64,000 nt of DNA from Neoechinorhynchus agilis (lineage: Eukaryota; Acanthocephala), in the NCBI GenBank assembly GCA_051530055.1, contig CM121343.1, positions 4,216,001 through 4,280,000 of the forward strand. Reading direction: 5' to 3'. The notes below the pieces were generated by a model. The model saw only the letters and a list, made by a program, of their open reading frames with translations. It did not search any database and was not told where the DNA came from. Position 1 is the stretch's first letter. The number at the start of each line of letters is the position of its first letter. This document shows positions 36,415 to 47,256 of this stretch, piece by piece. Made by a program: the position numbers and the translations under genes.

Positions 36415-36877
36415 AAATCTAACAAAAAACTGCTTGTATTCGATTGGATCGAAAATCCTTAAACTGTGCTTCTGTTTCGATCACAACGAATCCCAAATAT
36501 TTCAAATAAAACTGGACTAATCTATAGGAAACGGTAGCGCCTTACATTACCAAAAAGGCTTTTCACCACTTAAGAAGGTTACTTGATAATTGAGCTTCAG
36601 TAACGCTTGCCTTGATTGTTTTGTGGGTGCTAAAATACGAATTAAGATAAAACCGCTTAAAATCAATATTAGTGGCCGAATAATGGCCTTATGATGTTGT
36701 GTAGACACAATCATTCACATTTAATCACAAGGACTCTCTACCTGTATGTGTGAGCGTGTATTTGAAAATAGACTTTATGGCAATTAACATTGATTTTTAA
36801 AACTCTGTAAGTGTGTGTGTGTGTTGGTCGGTGCCTCACAAAATCCTTTATCTTTTCTGATATTATGTATTTTGGGA

Positions 36878-39800
36878 TCAATTAGTAGTTGTCCAATATT
36901 TTAGCATACATGACAATAGTGAAGCCACGATGACAAAAAGCATCGCTGCGAACGCTCCACTTATCCTATGATTCGTAAGTGACATCAACCATTCAACAAT
37001 ACCAAACGGGCCTAACTGTCCAGGATTCGGAGATGCCGGCGCTAGTGTCATGAACTGCGTTGATGCACTCGGCTTGGAATACAACTCAGTGGTAGAAACT
37101 TGACGTATGGCCAATAAATTGAGTTTGTAAACCGTATTTGGCTTAAGGCCTTTAAATCTATATTCAAGATCATCGGTAATCTGAACGCGTGTTTCCCGGC
37201 CAGAAGTAAGTATCAATTGATACCGAAACCGGCAATTGGAACCCTGATTGAACGGTGTTGTTTTTCGCTCAATTGAATCTAATAAAGATTGTTCCTGAGA
37301 TATTGCAGTACTGGCCAAAGGTGAACCCCCGTCGCTCATTACGGCAGCCTGGGTCCAGTACACATAGCAAGAACTCGTATCGACTAACTTCAAACGTGGA
37401 GCTACAAAAAGTAAAGGTTAATTAAAGAGATTTACATTTAAACCGAACGTACCACTCATCACTTCAGGCGGGCTGTATGGAGTCCAAACGGATAGTTCTT
37501 CACCACATTCACCTCGTCCATGACTTTTGCATGAGCTTAGGGCTCTAAATAGGTACTGGGTGTTTTCTTGCAGTCGAAATACTTTACATGAACATTTTGT
37601 CCCGCAATAAGCAGTGCGCCATTGGGTTTGTTGCACGCTATTAACACAAGAAACCTCAATGTTGTAGTTGACAGCGGAACAGCATACTACTTTAGGAGGA
37701 AACCATTTGAGTTTAAGAGAGCTAACACCCACTGGTCCAACTCTTTGCAAGCCGGAAGGGGCAAGAGGTGGCATAGGCGTTGCATGTGCACCATCGATTG
37801 ATATTGATTTACCCTGTCCGATTTGGTTAATTGCACAAACTTCAACTGTATAGGTTTTACCCGGCTCTAAGCCAAGCGCGTTGTAGACTTTGGTATCGGG
37901 CTCGATTCGAAACTCCTTTTCAACAACATCTTCATCTTTTAATCGAATCAAAATAGCCACGATTGCGGAGCCGTTTGATCGAACGTTCGATCCAAACTGA
38001 ATTTCCAATGATCCTGGTTGAGCAGCCTTTGACCATCGAACTTTACTAATCACATCCGGAACTGTGGCTGAAGTTACATACCTAAATCGGGTTTTGGACC
38101 GACTGCTGCATACAACGCGGGTTGAATCATGATATCCCGTAATAATGAGTGATTCGACTCTAAATTCGTACTCAGTACATGGCTCCAAATCACAATTGAA
38201 GAGTGGTAAATGCCCAGCATAAAGGAAGCTCTCCTCGTTTGCATCATTACTATTGATGACTAGTGATGTGAGCCGATATTCCTGTCGATGATCGGGCAGT
38301 AATTGAGTTGACAGTAGTTGGTCATTGTGACCAAAATCCGTCCAGGAAATAAGAGCTCGCACAGTAGGATGGTCTTTTGGCTCGTCTGATGATATTGCAT
38401 CGATTTCTGTCACCGTGATCTCTTTAGGTGGTTCTAATTGATAACCGGTGAGGAAGCGAATTCGGCGTGGAAATGTTTCGGTAGCAAAGACAAACGCAAC
38501 ATATTCAGTTGCTTGCTGCAGTCCACTTATTCGTACAGTTTGTTCATCGGGACTCCATTCGTAACTCATATCAACCGCTTTTTCCATATCATCCTGATCC
38601 CGCAATTTTCTTACTTCGATCCTACACGGTTTATCCTGAAATTCGCGTTCATTTGCAGCCGGAACTGGAAATTGTATAGCAATTATACATCCGTCGCTGG
38701 TAGCATCGACACATTTACAATCTATGCGCATATAGTCTTCAATTTGGATAATGTCAGCTTCAGAAGTAATTTCTGTTTCATTTCTGATCAACACCGATCG
38801 TATCTCAATCCATGAAATATATATTCCGGTGTCAATGGAATAACTTGTTTTTGTAGTACGCCCAAGGTTTCGGAAATTTGTAGGACTTTCAATATTACTA
38901 CATATGTTAATGATATATTCAATCTCAGCCAAGTTAGTACCTTCGTCTTCATTTTTGTCCCAAGTGAGCATCGTGCCTACAAGTTTGATGTTTTGAGGCT
39001 TCCATTTGGAAATAATATCGTTTTCGTAGTCTCCAAGATGGATTCTAATCGGCAATGACCAATCGCTCATGGATATATTATTAGAAGTTCCCAGTCGGAC
39101 ATCGTATGCATGATAAGGCTTTAGATCCGTTATCGTACATGATGTTTGATCGCCTGCATAGACCGTATCAAATCTGTCAGTCTCTTCAACGTCTTGCAAT
39201 TGGATATAGAAAAACGAGTCGGATTCTCTTCTGGTCCATTTTACTTGCACTCCAACATTATCCGCGAGTTCTTGCACAACGGGTGGATCAGGCGTGCGAA
39301 TGAATAGACGAGGGAGATCTATCGTAAGCGGTACAGAGAACGGACTTGGTCCAACTTCATTGAACGCTCGGATCCGCACATAATATAACTGATCGATATC
39401 GAGATTTTGCTTTATCTCATAGGTTGTACTGTTTGTCATATCCAGCCGCTTGTAATCGTTGGGGAGTTCGTTCTATAGGAAAAGATAAAGGCCGAAGAGC
39501 GATTAACAAAAGAAAACCTCAATACTAACCGAACTCATTTGCAATTCATAATGTGTCACCTTGGAACCATTATCAAAAGCTTCCTTAAGAAATAATCGAT
39601 TATCTTAAATATTTTTTCAAACTAAACGAGCATACCTCCCAATCAATTATATAAGAATTAGGTGCAACTGAAACTAGTTGCACGCTCTCGGGAGCCTTCG
39701 GTCCTGCGATTCCAGTTTTGACTTCAATGTAAGCATATCGAGTGCCCTTTACTAAGTACTCGACAAATTGTCTATTCCGTAAAGCAGACGTTGGAGAACC

Positions 39801-41094
39801 GCACTTTCCATCGCGACATGGAACTCCAAATCCATTAAGAACTCTTAACCTATATACGGTATTCGGATACAGCTGTACAATATTTATAGTGGACGAAGTT
39901 CCTCTAGAATTTGATATTTCATAAAGTAAATCAACAAAAATTTGCATACCTGTAGATCTCTCTGTAAAAAATGCCGTTTTCGTCAAACTCGCCGTGGTCA
40001 TGACGGTAGTCCATTTTGGCGAAGTTCATGCCTACAGAATAAATCGGAGCTAGATTATATCGCTGCAGTAACTCAATCACCGGAGTCTGGTGCCTTAGCC
40101 GTCGAAATTTAACAACCATTTTCTTATCTTCTTTAATCAGCATCACTTTTGGGCATGAAATTCGATTTGCTTCCCGAAGCAACAACCTCCGCTCTGCAGT
40201 GGTCAAGCAGCACTCAAGGTCTTCACAGTCCTCACCGTAAAGCAATTCACCAGTTCCGCTTTCTACGGTGTCAGCCGTTGTGGATTCTTCGATGTTATCA
40301 AAACTCTCATGCTGCCCAGCAGGTACGGGCATCATTATGGGTGTAAGTTGATCATGAGTATGTTGATAAATCCTCCTCGACTCTGAGCCAGGCGAATTAA
40401 ATAATCTGGCTATGCAGATTGCACAGTAGCAAGGTGAAACAACAGGCAATGAATGAGTGTATGCCGGAGACATTTTGACAGTGGCCGGTCCAACCACCTC
40501 CTTGATTTGTCCACCAACCTCAACGTGAAAGTTCTGACCATCATTTACATTAACAAAAACGGTGGTATGTGTTGGAGGACACTGTAGAAGATGAGGCTGC
40601 TGCTGCGGCTCAATAAGTCGATCTGTGCCGCTTATTTCTACACCAGCTTGATTATCGGTCACTACAGTAGATGGAGTAAGTACAGCAGTATTTGAAGGCA
40701 TCACATGGGGCATTAATATTGTTGGTCCAAACGGGAGTGTTGATCGGTTTGTGTGTGCCAAATATGGCTGTAGATGCAGGTAATTGTAGGTGGCGGCGAT
40801 CAAATTGTGTTGTGCGGTGGTTGGCCAATAGGTCGGTGGAGATGTTGCGAAATTCTGCCCATAACCACTCATTAGAGGGATGGAAAGATGATTCGCTTGG
40901 ATGGGAGGCATTGCGGACCGAAACAAGAGATGTTTCATAACGTTAACATTGGAAATAATGTCATTTTCTTGTCCATTTGTTGGGGATATGTCCTCAGGTC
41001 CGTCTTTTACTGGCTCATCCATTACACCTGGTGAAGGCGTTGGAAGCCTTAATTCCTGATCGTGGCCGACCTTATAACTCTTGTCCGTTGTCAT
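36878..41094 (-). CDS. fndc3: FNDC3-type protein: multiple fibronectin III domains with C-terminal membrane anchor
   Basis: The first exon (about 39951-41094) starts MTTDKSYKVGHDQELRLP. It carries the N-terminal FNDC3 segment, VFVNVNDGQNFHVEVGG followed by IKEVVGPATVKMSPAY, in a proline/glutamine-rich region. Next come about eight FN3 domains, recognisable by repeated tryptophan and tyrosine core motifs: NTVYRLRVLNGFG, YYVRIRAFNEVGPSPFSVPL, VGVQVKWTRRESDSFFYI, LKPYHAYDVRLGTS, CTEYEFRVESLII, GKTYTVEVCAINQIGQG, LKLKWFPPKVVCCSAV and CYVYWTQAAVMSDG. The C-terminus GAFAAMLFVIVASLLSCML is a tail-anchor helix. Introns are few and short: about 39905-39950, 39482-39637 with a small exon within, and about 37402-37450. 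FNDC3 proteins sit at Golgi/ER membranes and matter for cell adhesion and spermatogenesis in mammals. The gene faces tpp2, and a satellite starts only 210 bp upstream of its start codon. Confidence 0.88.
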
Positions 41095-41303
41095 TATGTA
41101 CCACAACCAATTTTAGTTTATCTAGAAAAAAATTTAAAGACCCAATAGCGGTGAGTGGGAGTAATCTTTGAAAACATGAGAACCGTTTATTTGAATTCAT
41201 TTTTGTGTGTGTGTGTGCGTACCTAAAAGCGACCATTAATCCACGCGCATACACAAAATCACTTTGAGGTGCACAGTTCAATTTTGTTGATCGAATATAC
41301 AAA

Positions 41304-42600
41304 CAGTGCGATTTAAATGCTCTATTTAATCCCAATGAGAAAATCTAAGACTTAATCTGTAAAACAGTTGGCCTATGTTTTTGGACTAAAATAGAAAGTT
41401 AGTTTTACTAACCATGGGATTTAAATGATTCTCAAAAAGTAGTTTTACTAACGGGATTTAAAGATTTCAATAGAAAGTGCGATTTAAATACTCTATTTAA
41501 TCCCAATGAGAAAATCTAGGACTTAATCTGAAAACAGTTGGCCTATGTTTTTGGACTAAAATAGAAAGTTAGTTTTACTAACCGGGATTTAAAGATTTCA
41601 ATAGAAAGTGCGATTTAAATACTCTATTTAATCCCAATGAGAAAATCTAGGACTTAATCTGAAAACAGTTGGCCTATGTTTTTGGACTAAAATAGAAAGT
41701 TAGTTTTACTAACCATGGGATTTAAATGATTCTCAATAGAAAGTGCGATTTAAATACTCTATTTAATCCCAATGAGAAAATCTAGGACTTAATCTGAAAA
41801 CAGTTGGCCTATGTTTTTGGACTAAAATAGAAAGTTAGTTTTACTAACCATGGGATTTAAATGATTCTCAATAGAAAGTGCGATTTAAATACTCTATTTA
41901 ATCCCAATGAGAAAATCTAGGACTTAATCTGAAAACAGTTGGCCTATGTTTTTGGACTAAAATAGAAAGTTAGTTTTACTAACCGGCGATTTAAAAGATT
42001 TTCAATAGAAAGTGCGATTTAAATACTCTATTTAATCCCAATGAGAAAATCTAGGACTTAATCTGAAAACAGTTGGCCTATGTTTTTGGACTAAAATAGA
42101 AAGTAACAGTTGGCCTATGTTTTTGGACTAAAATAGAAAGTTAGTTTTACTAACGGTGGATTTAAATGATTCTCAATAGAAAGTGCGATTTAAATGCTCT
42201 ATTTAATCCCAATGAGAAAATCTAGGACTTAATCGGTACAACAGTGGGCCAGTGTTTTTGGACTAAAATAGAAAGTTAGTTTTACTAACCGGCGATTTAA
42301 AAGATTTTCAATAGAAAGTGCGATTTAAATGCTCTATTTAATCCCAATGAGAAAATCTAGGACTTAATCTGAAAACAGTTGGCCTATGTTTTTGGACTAA
42401 AATAGAAAGTTAGTTTTACTAACGGGGGATTTAAATGATTATCAATAGAAAGTGCGATTTAATTACTCCATTTAATCCCAACGAGAAAATCTAGGATTTA
42501 ATCGGTACAACAGCTGGCCAGTGTTTTTGGACTAAAATAGAAAGTTAGTTTTACTACCGGGGGATTTAAATGATTTTCAATAGAAAGTGCGATTAAAATG
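41304..42600 (-). repeat. Satellite of about 131-136-bp units (10 copies) upstream of FNDC3
   Basis: The marker agtgcgattt begins at about 41304, 41476, 41607, 41742, 41877, 42011, 42181, 42317, 42452 and 42586. Most spacings are 131-136 bp; two are about 170 bp. The interval at 42011-42181 is longer because the segment aacagttggcctatgttttt with its flank is duplicated; the first interval contains an extra copy of the agttttactaac segment. The distal units (beyond 42200) are the most diverged. The first unit merges into the FNDC3 5' flank, so the array may lie in its promoter, 5' UTR or first intron. Confidence 0.9.
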
Positions 42601-42974
42601 CTCTATAAAAACCCAACATCCGATAGTGACCGTAGGTTACCGCTCAGAAAATTTGGGATAAATAGTGAATGCACTATGCGGTAATGTAAATGTACTCCAA
42701 AGAAGCCTGAGCCATAAACGCCTTGGTAAATACTGAGAATGTCTATTAGTGCAACTGAAGGAATCTGACGCACTGCTGCGTCTTTGGCAGCAACTGAAAC
42801 ACACCAACACGGATGGTGGCTTTTGTGTTTGTGTGCATAATCGGTAGTGATCGGTGCCCCAGCTCGGTTGACTGTAGAACCGTGTTTGAAGCTTTATAAT
42901 GATTTGTTTTTCTGAAGTATTTCGGGAGCTTCCAACAAAGTCTTTATGGGTTGGTTTGATCCATTCATGAAACA
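42601..42974. other. Spacer right of the satellite
   Basis: Unique AT-rich sequence with no recognised feature; it leads into the possible small gene. Confidence 0.4.
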
Positions 42975-43458
42975 GTGTTCATCGATCAATCCTATCATGA
43001 AATAGGTCTTCTTGAACGTGTCGAACTGTATCTTTTTGATTTACATCAACAATCTACATTTGCGCGTTTATATTCTCGGCTCCGATACTGCAGTGTTAAC
43101 AAACAGAAATCTATTGATCTTCATAATGTTGATGAAATAATATTTATTCGGAGGGTTCAATTATATATATATGAGTCGGAAATAAATCTCCCAAAATTGC
43201 AGTGGACCATAAACGACCAACTCGTTCAATTTGTCTAAAATCTCGTCTATACAAACCCTGAAAGGTCCTGAGAATAGGAAGCTCTACGTGACTTACAACA
43301 ATTATGTGTGCCAACACTTCATCCGCAAGGATAATAGGCATACTGCAGACGTCTGCGGATCTGGTTGGCAACGACTCTATCGCAGGTTCTGCGAATACAT
43401 AACGTTTTTTAGCTGCTCAATCTTTTTGATTCTAATACTTCTTTTCCACTTCCAATAA
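42975..43458 (+). CDS. Possible small membrane-protein gene, family unknown
   Basis: Two plus-strand frames have protein-like composition. The first (42975-43238) contains LLERVELYLFDLHQQSTFAR and DEIIFIRRVQLYIYESEINL. The second (about 43255-43458) contains LYVTYNNYVCQHFIRKDNRH and DVCGSGWQRLYRRFCEY, and ends in a hydrophobic segment, ITFFSCSIFLILILLFHF, right before the stop. The cysteines and terminal hydrophobic helix would suit a small anchored extracellular protein. A short intron between the frames around 43230-43260 is likely, but no junction satisfied both splice signals and phase. I do not recognise any family. Confidence 0.33.
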
Positions 43459-45526
43459 TGGCTAACTACCATCTCGGCATCCACCAAGCACTAACACATT
43501 TAGAAAAACAATGCAATTTGTAAATAAAAGATTTATTTAAGTTTGGCTGTTCAACATCAGGAGTCCACTATTTAATAGTATTACGAAACTCGAAAGCCTT
43601 AACCTAATCCAGTTCTTATCCAATGCGATAGCCTCATAGATGTAAACTAGCATTGCGATTCCAAGATGTCATTTGGATTCATGTCAGCTTTTCAAATTGA
43701 ATAAAAATGATACACAGTTACATTTCAACACTTTAAATGCCTTCAGTGGTCTTTGGATAAAAACATCTTCAACTATTGGTCAACCATTCAATGTTGCTCA
43801 CTTTTAAAACAAAAATGGATATTCCGCCAAGATAGCAATAGCCTTAAACTGAAACCTCGCGCGAAAATGGATATTTAATACTAAGATAGACCAAACTTTT
43901 CCTCGACGCATTCGATTTTTAGCTTGTTGAATCCAAAATCCAATGTCGTAATTTTCAAACGAGAAGGACATTCTATAAAATATGCCAAAAATGCTGCACC
44001 ACGCAAATAAATATAAGGTTAAAAATCATTTTATTGTACTGAAATATTTCGAAAGAGAAACCTCACAAAATAATTTTAACCGTGATTATCTTCACCATAG
44101 GTAAAAATTTGCCATCCCGATGGATTTTATAGTTGTGAGAATAACAAATGGTGGGTGCTTAATATAATGGTGAGCTTTGGAGTCAAACCGCTTTGTCAAC
44201 TGCAACTTTTCTTCGTATACCTTTCGATGGCGAGATAAGTAAAAGAAGTGTTCATACCGCTCATGTAGGCTGATATATAAAATTTGGAAAGAGATTTTAC
44301 ACAGCAGTGAAATGGAGACGAGATTTACTGGTTAATAAATCTGCTGAATGTCGTCCAAGTGAATCTTTCATTTGTAAAACGAAAGGAAGTGTTTTCGAGA
44401 ATTGTTATTCGGATACTACCACAGCGTGTTCAATGTAGTTTTTTAAGTATGCAAATGGGTAACAATGAGTATAGAGGGAAAATCGACTCGGACGACGACT
44501 TGCAGCACAAACAGGGTAGCGACGCGAGAGGTTTTTCCTGATCCAAAGAATAAGCCTCGCAATCCAACGAGGAAATGCGGTCAGCGTCCGGGGGACGATT
44601 TAATTAAATTTTATATTATTTAAAAAATTCAAAAATACTATCATTTTTCTAAACAAAATCGTATAAACTGTCATTTAAAATGTATGCGCAAAAGGTAGAT
44701 TGTGAAAATAAACAATACATCGTAAAAAGCTACTTCTCATAGATTCGATTTTCTTCAGAATTTAAAAAAGGTCATTTTAAAGTCAAATGATGTAAAATCT
44801 TCTTTGACTAGCAAAGAACACCAAAATCTAATTGGATTAATTCAAGGTGTGATTAAATGAGAGAAAATGAAAAATCAAATCGTATCGGTCCGTTAAAGGT
44901 TGAAGCAATCACCTGAAGGTTTTTGACCGTCTTATTTTGTCTCAAAGAGGAGATAGATTGCTTCTGAGATGAACTCATAAAATGCGTCAACTTGAAAAAT
45001 CTGATTAAGACGCCATAACAATTCAGAATCTAAATGGGAAAGTAAACGTGTAAGTTGAAAAGAGCAGTGATTTCAGATTGAGAACTCCATGGACTGACGA
45101 TAAATATTATTTCATCGAATATTGGTTCATTGTCATTCCAATAGACATACACGAATATAAAGCCTTACACTAACAACGCTCATGCCTCAAATGCGCGTTT
45201 TGTAACAATGAGTAAAGCTAGTTTAATGATTTCACTCATGGCGGTCTTGTGAAAAACTCGGAATGCCGTCGGTGCCAGCCGAAGAACATAAACCACATTT
45301 ATGAATTCATTTTGATGCTACATTTCAGGAATATTTCTAATTCTCCATAAAAGAAAATATGCGTTCTAAAATTAAAACCTAAATTTGTTCACTTTTCTCG
45401 TGCATTGAATTTCGAGTTAACCTAAAAGCCCAAAAAAGAAATTGAAGCAATTCGTAATTTTCGAAACAACGACGTTTGAAGATTTTTGAAATTCAATCAA
45501 TCTTCATTTCTCGACAATTAACACAC
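43459..45526. other. Gene-poor AT-rich stretch
   Basis: No frame resembles a known protein, and no tandem or inverted repeat stands out. Short frames such as 44359-44541 are not supported. Confidence 0.5.
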
Positions 45527-45790
45527 TCACCACCTCCCGCCGAATTCCAGCTTTTGTCCTTCCTCGACCGTCGCCATCATGCTGGCAGCATTGCCCCGTT
45601 GTACTGCCAGCGAGATATTTTGGCCTCTCTCAATTTCTTCGAGAGATCCTGGAGCAGAGAGAGTGCCGAGCGCTCCATACGTCTCTACCCCAAATGGGAC
45701 AAAATAGTTAGCCCTCGATAAGTGAAGATATTTCCGTATTTTCCTCCCTTCCGCTGCACTGGCGGCACCACCGGCGATTTCGAGGGTAAA
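45527..45790 (-). mobile_element. LINE fragment (C-terminal part of a non-LTR reverse transcriptase polyprotein), lineage 1
   Basis: The minus strand encodes ASAAEGRKIRKYLHLSRANY, then FVPFGVETYGALGTL and ISLAVQRGNAASMMATVEEG. The paired motifs FVPFGVET and QRGNAAS mark the C-terminal domain of a widespread animal non-LTR retrotransposon polyprotein. Compared with the copies at 55.9 and 59.6 kb, the segment between the two motifs is shortened. It is GC-rich against AT-rich surroundings. Only the 3' end is present, as expected for a 5'-truncated LINE. Confidence 0.7.
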
Positions 45791-45965
45791 CTTGATTGGG
45801 ATCTTTCGATTTATATGCAACCGAAAAGAAGCTCTTAAAACCATTGCGGTTAACGCTTGAATCGCGATACTTTGCTTTTGAGTTGAAGTCAGAAGACTAA
45901 AATGACAAAGATTAATTGTTTTGCTTGAATTTAATAGTTGTTGCAAAGAAGTTGTTTTCGTGGAT

Positions 45966-46092
45966 TTATTTTATTTGGTGATATAGAGATTGATTTATTA
46001 TTACCCTTTCACACAATATTTTGTCCCCTCTTAACCTACTTTTAGACCTGAAAGGGTAATAATAAATCAATCTCTATATCACCAAATAAATT
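45966..46092. repeat. Foldback element (family C, copy 2)
   Basis: Arms of about 46 bp, 45968-46013 and 46047-46092, are near-perfect reverse complements; the outer end reads atttggtgatatagagattg. The arms resemble those of the calumenin-intron palindrome at 1918-2104. The spacer is about 33 bp. Confidence 0.75.
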
Positions 46093-46128
46093 TAATCGTT
46101 TTCGAATCGAGAGAGAGAGCAGAAACTC

Positions 46129-46272
46129 TTTTTTATAGCGAACTATAATAATAATAATTGATTTATTTGATAATAGCGTCTATTACTAACTAACAATAGA
46201 CTGAAGAAGGCCTACGCGAAGGCCGAAAATTATCAAATAAATCAATTATTTGATAATTCGCCATAAAAAAGT
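46129..46272. repeat. MITE-like element with terminal inverted repeats (family A, long copy)
   Basis: Ends cttttttatagcgaa and ttcgccataaaaaag are inverted copies. Inside are ttgatttatttgataat and its inverse attatcaaataaatcaa around a small gaaggcctacgcgaaggcc hairpin. The same ends form the tiny palindrome at 578-625, which looks like a version with the centre removed. Confidence 0.75.
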
Positions 46273-46375
46273 TGAGGCCCAAACTTCATTGCAATTCGTA
46301 AAATCAGAATGGAGACTGTTGATTTTTTGAACTTTTAGGTATGTTGTTGGTAGCTCTTCTGATGGGACGCAAGTA

Positions 46376-46510
46376 CCATTATGCATCTTTATAATAAACC
46401 GTTTTATTTGTTGATTCACAAAGAAGAGGGCTCATGTACCTTTGGGTCCTCATCAACACACAGATATTTTGTTGTTGTTTTCGTATGTCCGTTCGGGTGG
46501 GAATTGACGA
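46376..46510 (-). repeat. Dispersed single unit related to the 163/196-bp satellite
   Basis: On the minus strand it reads gaggacccaaaggtacatg, then agccctcttctttgtgaatc. On its other side a cccacccgaacggacatac match corresponds to the satellite segment cccacccaaacgaacatat. It closely resembles the copy near 36056-36120, and both share the ctttgtgaatcaacaaa extension that the array mostly lacks. Confidence 0.65.
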
Positions 46511-46559
46511 AGGTTAGTCGTTCCTCAGAATCATCTCAAGATTATGATATCCGAGAAAA

Positions 46560-47110
46560 TTGGGCAGCATGGAAAAAGGAGCGGAGGTAGAGGGAGGTGC
46601 GATGTCAAGGGAGGATGAAACGAAGTAGGATTACGAGTGGTGTACTCGTGTGAAAAGGGAGCGATACGTGGTAGAAATTGTGGTGGTAGGGTTGAGAGGC
46701 GGTTTGATTGTTTTATGAAAATAGCATCAAGGCATTCGGTGAGAGGGGGAAAGTCAGTTGTGCAAATTTTAAATGCTCTTTTGTGAAGAATTTCAAGGCG
46801 ACGGATTTAAGATTTGAATAGGTTGCAAAAGACGGCATAACCGTAGGTGAGGGAAGGTAAAATAAAGCTGAATTAAAATTTGGAGAGATCCGGTGAAGGG
46901 ATTCCTAAATGTCCTAGGCGTTTGAGGAGATAAATTTTAAAGGTGTTGTGCTTGAGGGAGAGAGTGATGTGCGAGTCCCATTTCAAATTTGATTGAAATC
47001 GGATACCCAGAATTCTTAGGGAGGTTACTCGTAGGATGTCATTTAGAAGCTCAGGGGATGTTGTGGAGTTGGGGGCGAGAGAGGATCATTTTTGTTTTAT
47101 GTCAATTAAA
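46560..47110 (-). mobile_element. Decayed LINE fragment of CR1/Jockey-like type (lineage 2), RT C-terminal region
   Basis: Read on the minus strand, and interrupted by stops, the sequence gives SLRILGIRFQSNLKWDSHIT, KIYLLKRLGHLGIPSPDL, FILPSLTYGYAVFCNLF and RRLEILHKRAFKIC. This is the standard layout after the reverse transcriptase core of CR1/Jockey-clade LINEs: LG..(I/F)...L.W..HI, then L.RL...G, then ..P.L.YG..V, then L...Q/HKRA.. . At least two in-frame stops (after SPDLSKF and NLFKS) show it is dead. It is distinct from the other LINE fragments here. It is followed on the left by the satellite-like unit and two foldback elements, so this is a nesting site for insertions. Confidence 0.7.
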
Positions 47111-47256
47111 AATGTGTTTAAATAAATAGGTAATCGTAACTGACAAACTTGTTTTAAGAGGTATATTGATATCCAAACTTAAAATCGATAAGATTGCGAC
47201 TAGTTTTAATTTCTCCGCCAAAATTTATTCCATTACACGCATATCCAATTCATTTT

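Noticed and set aside
38438-38815. 125-residue plus-strand frame within FNDC3
   Set aside because: Antisense shadow of the FN3 domain exons on the minus strand.
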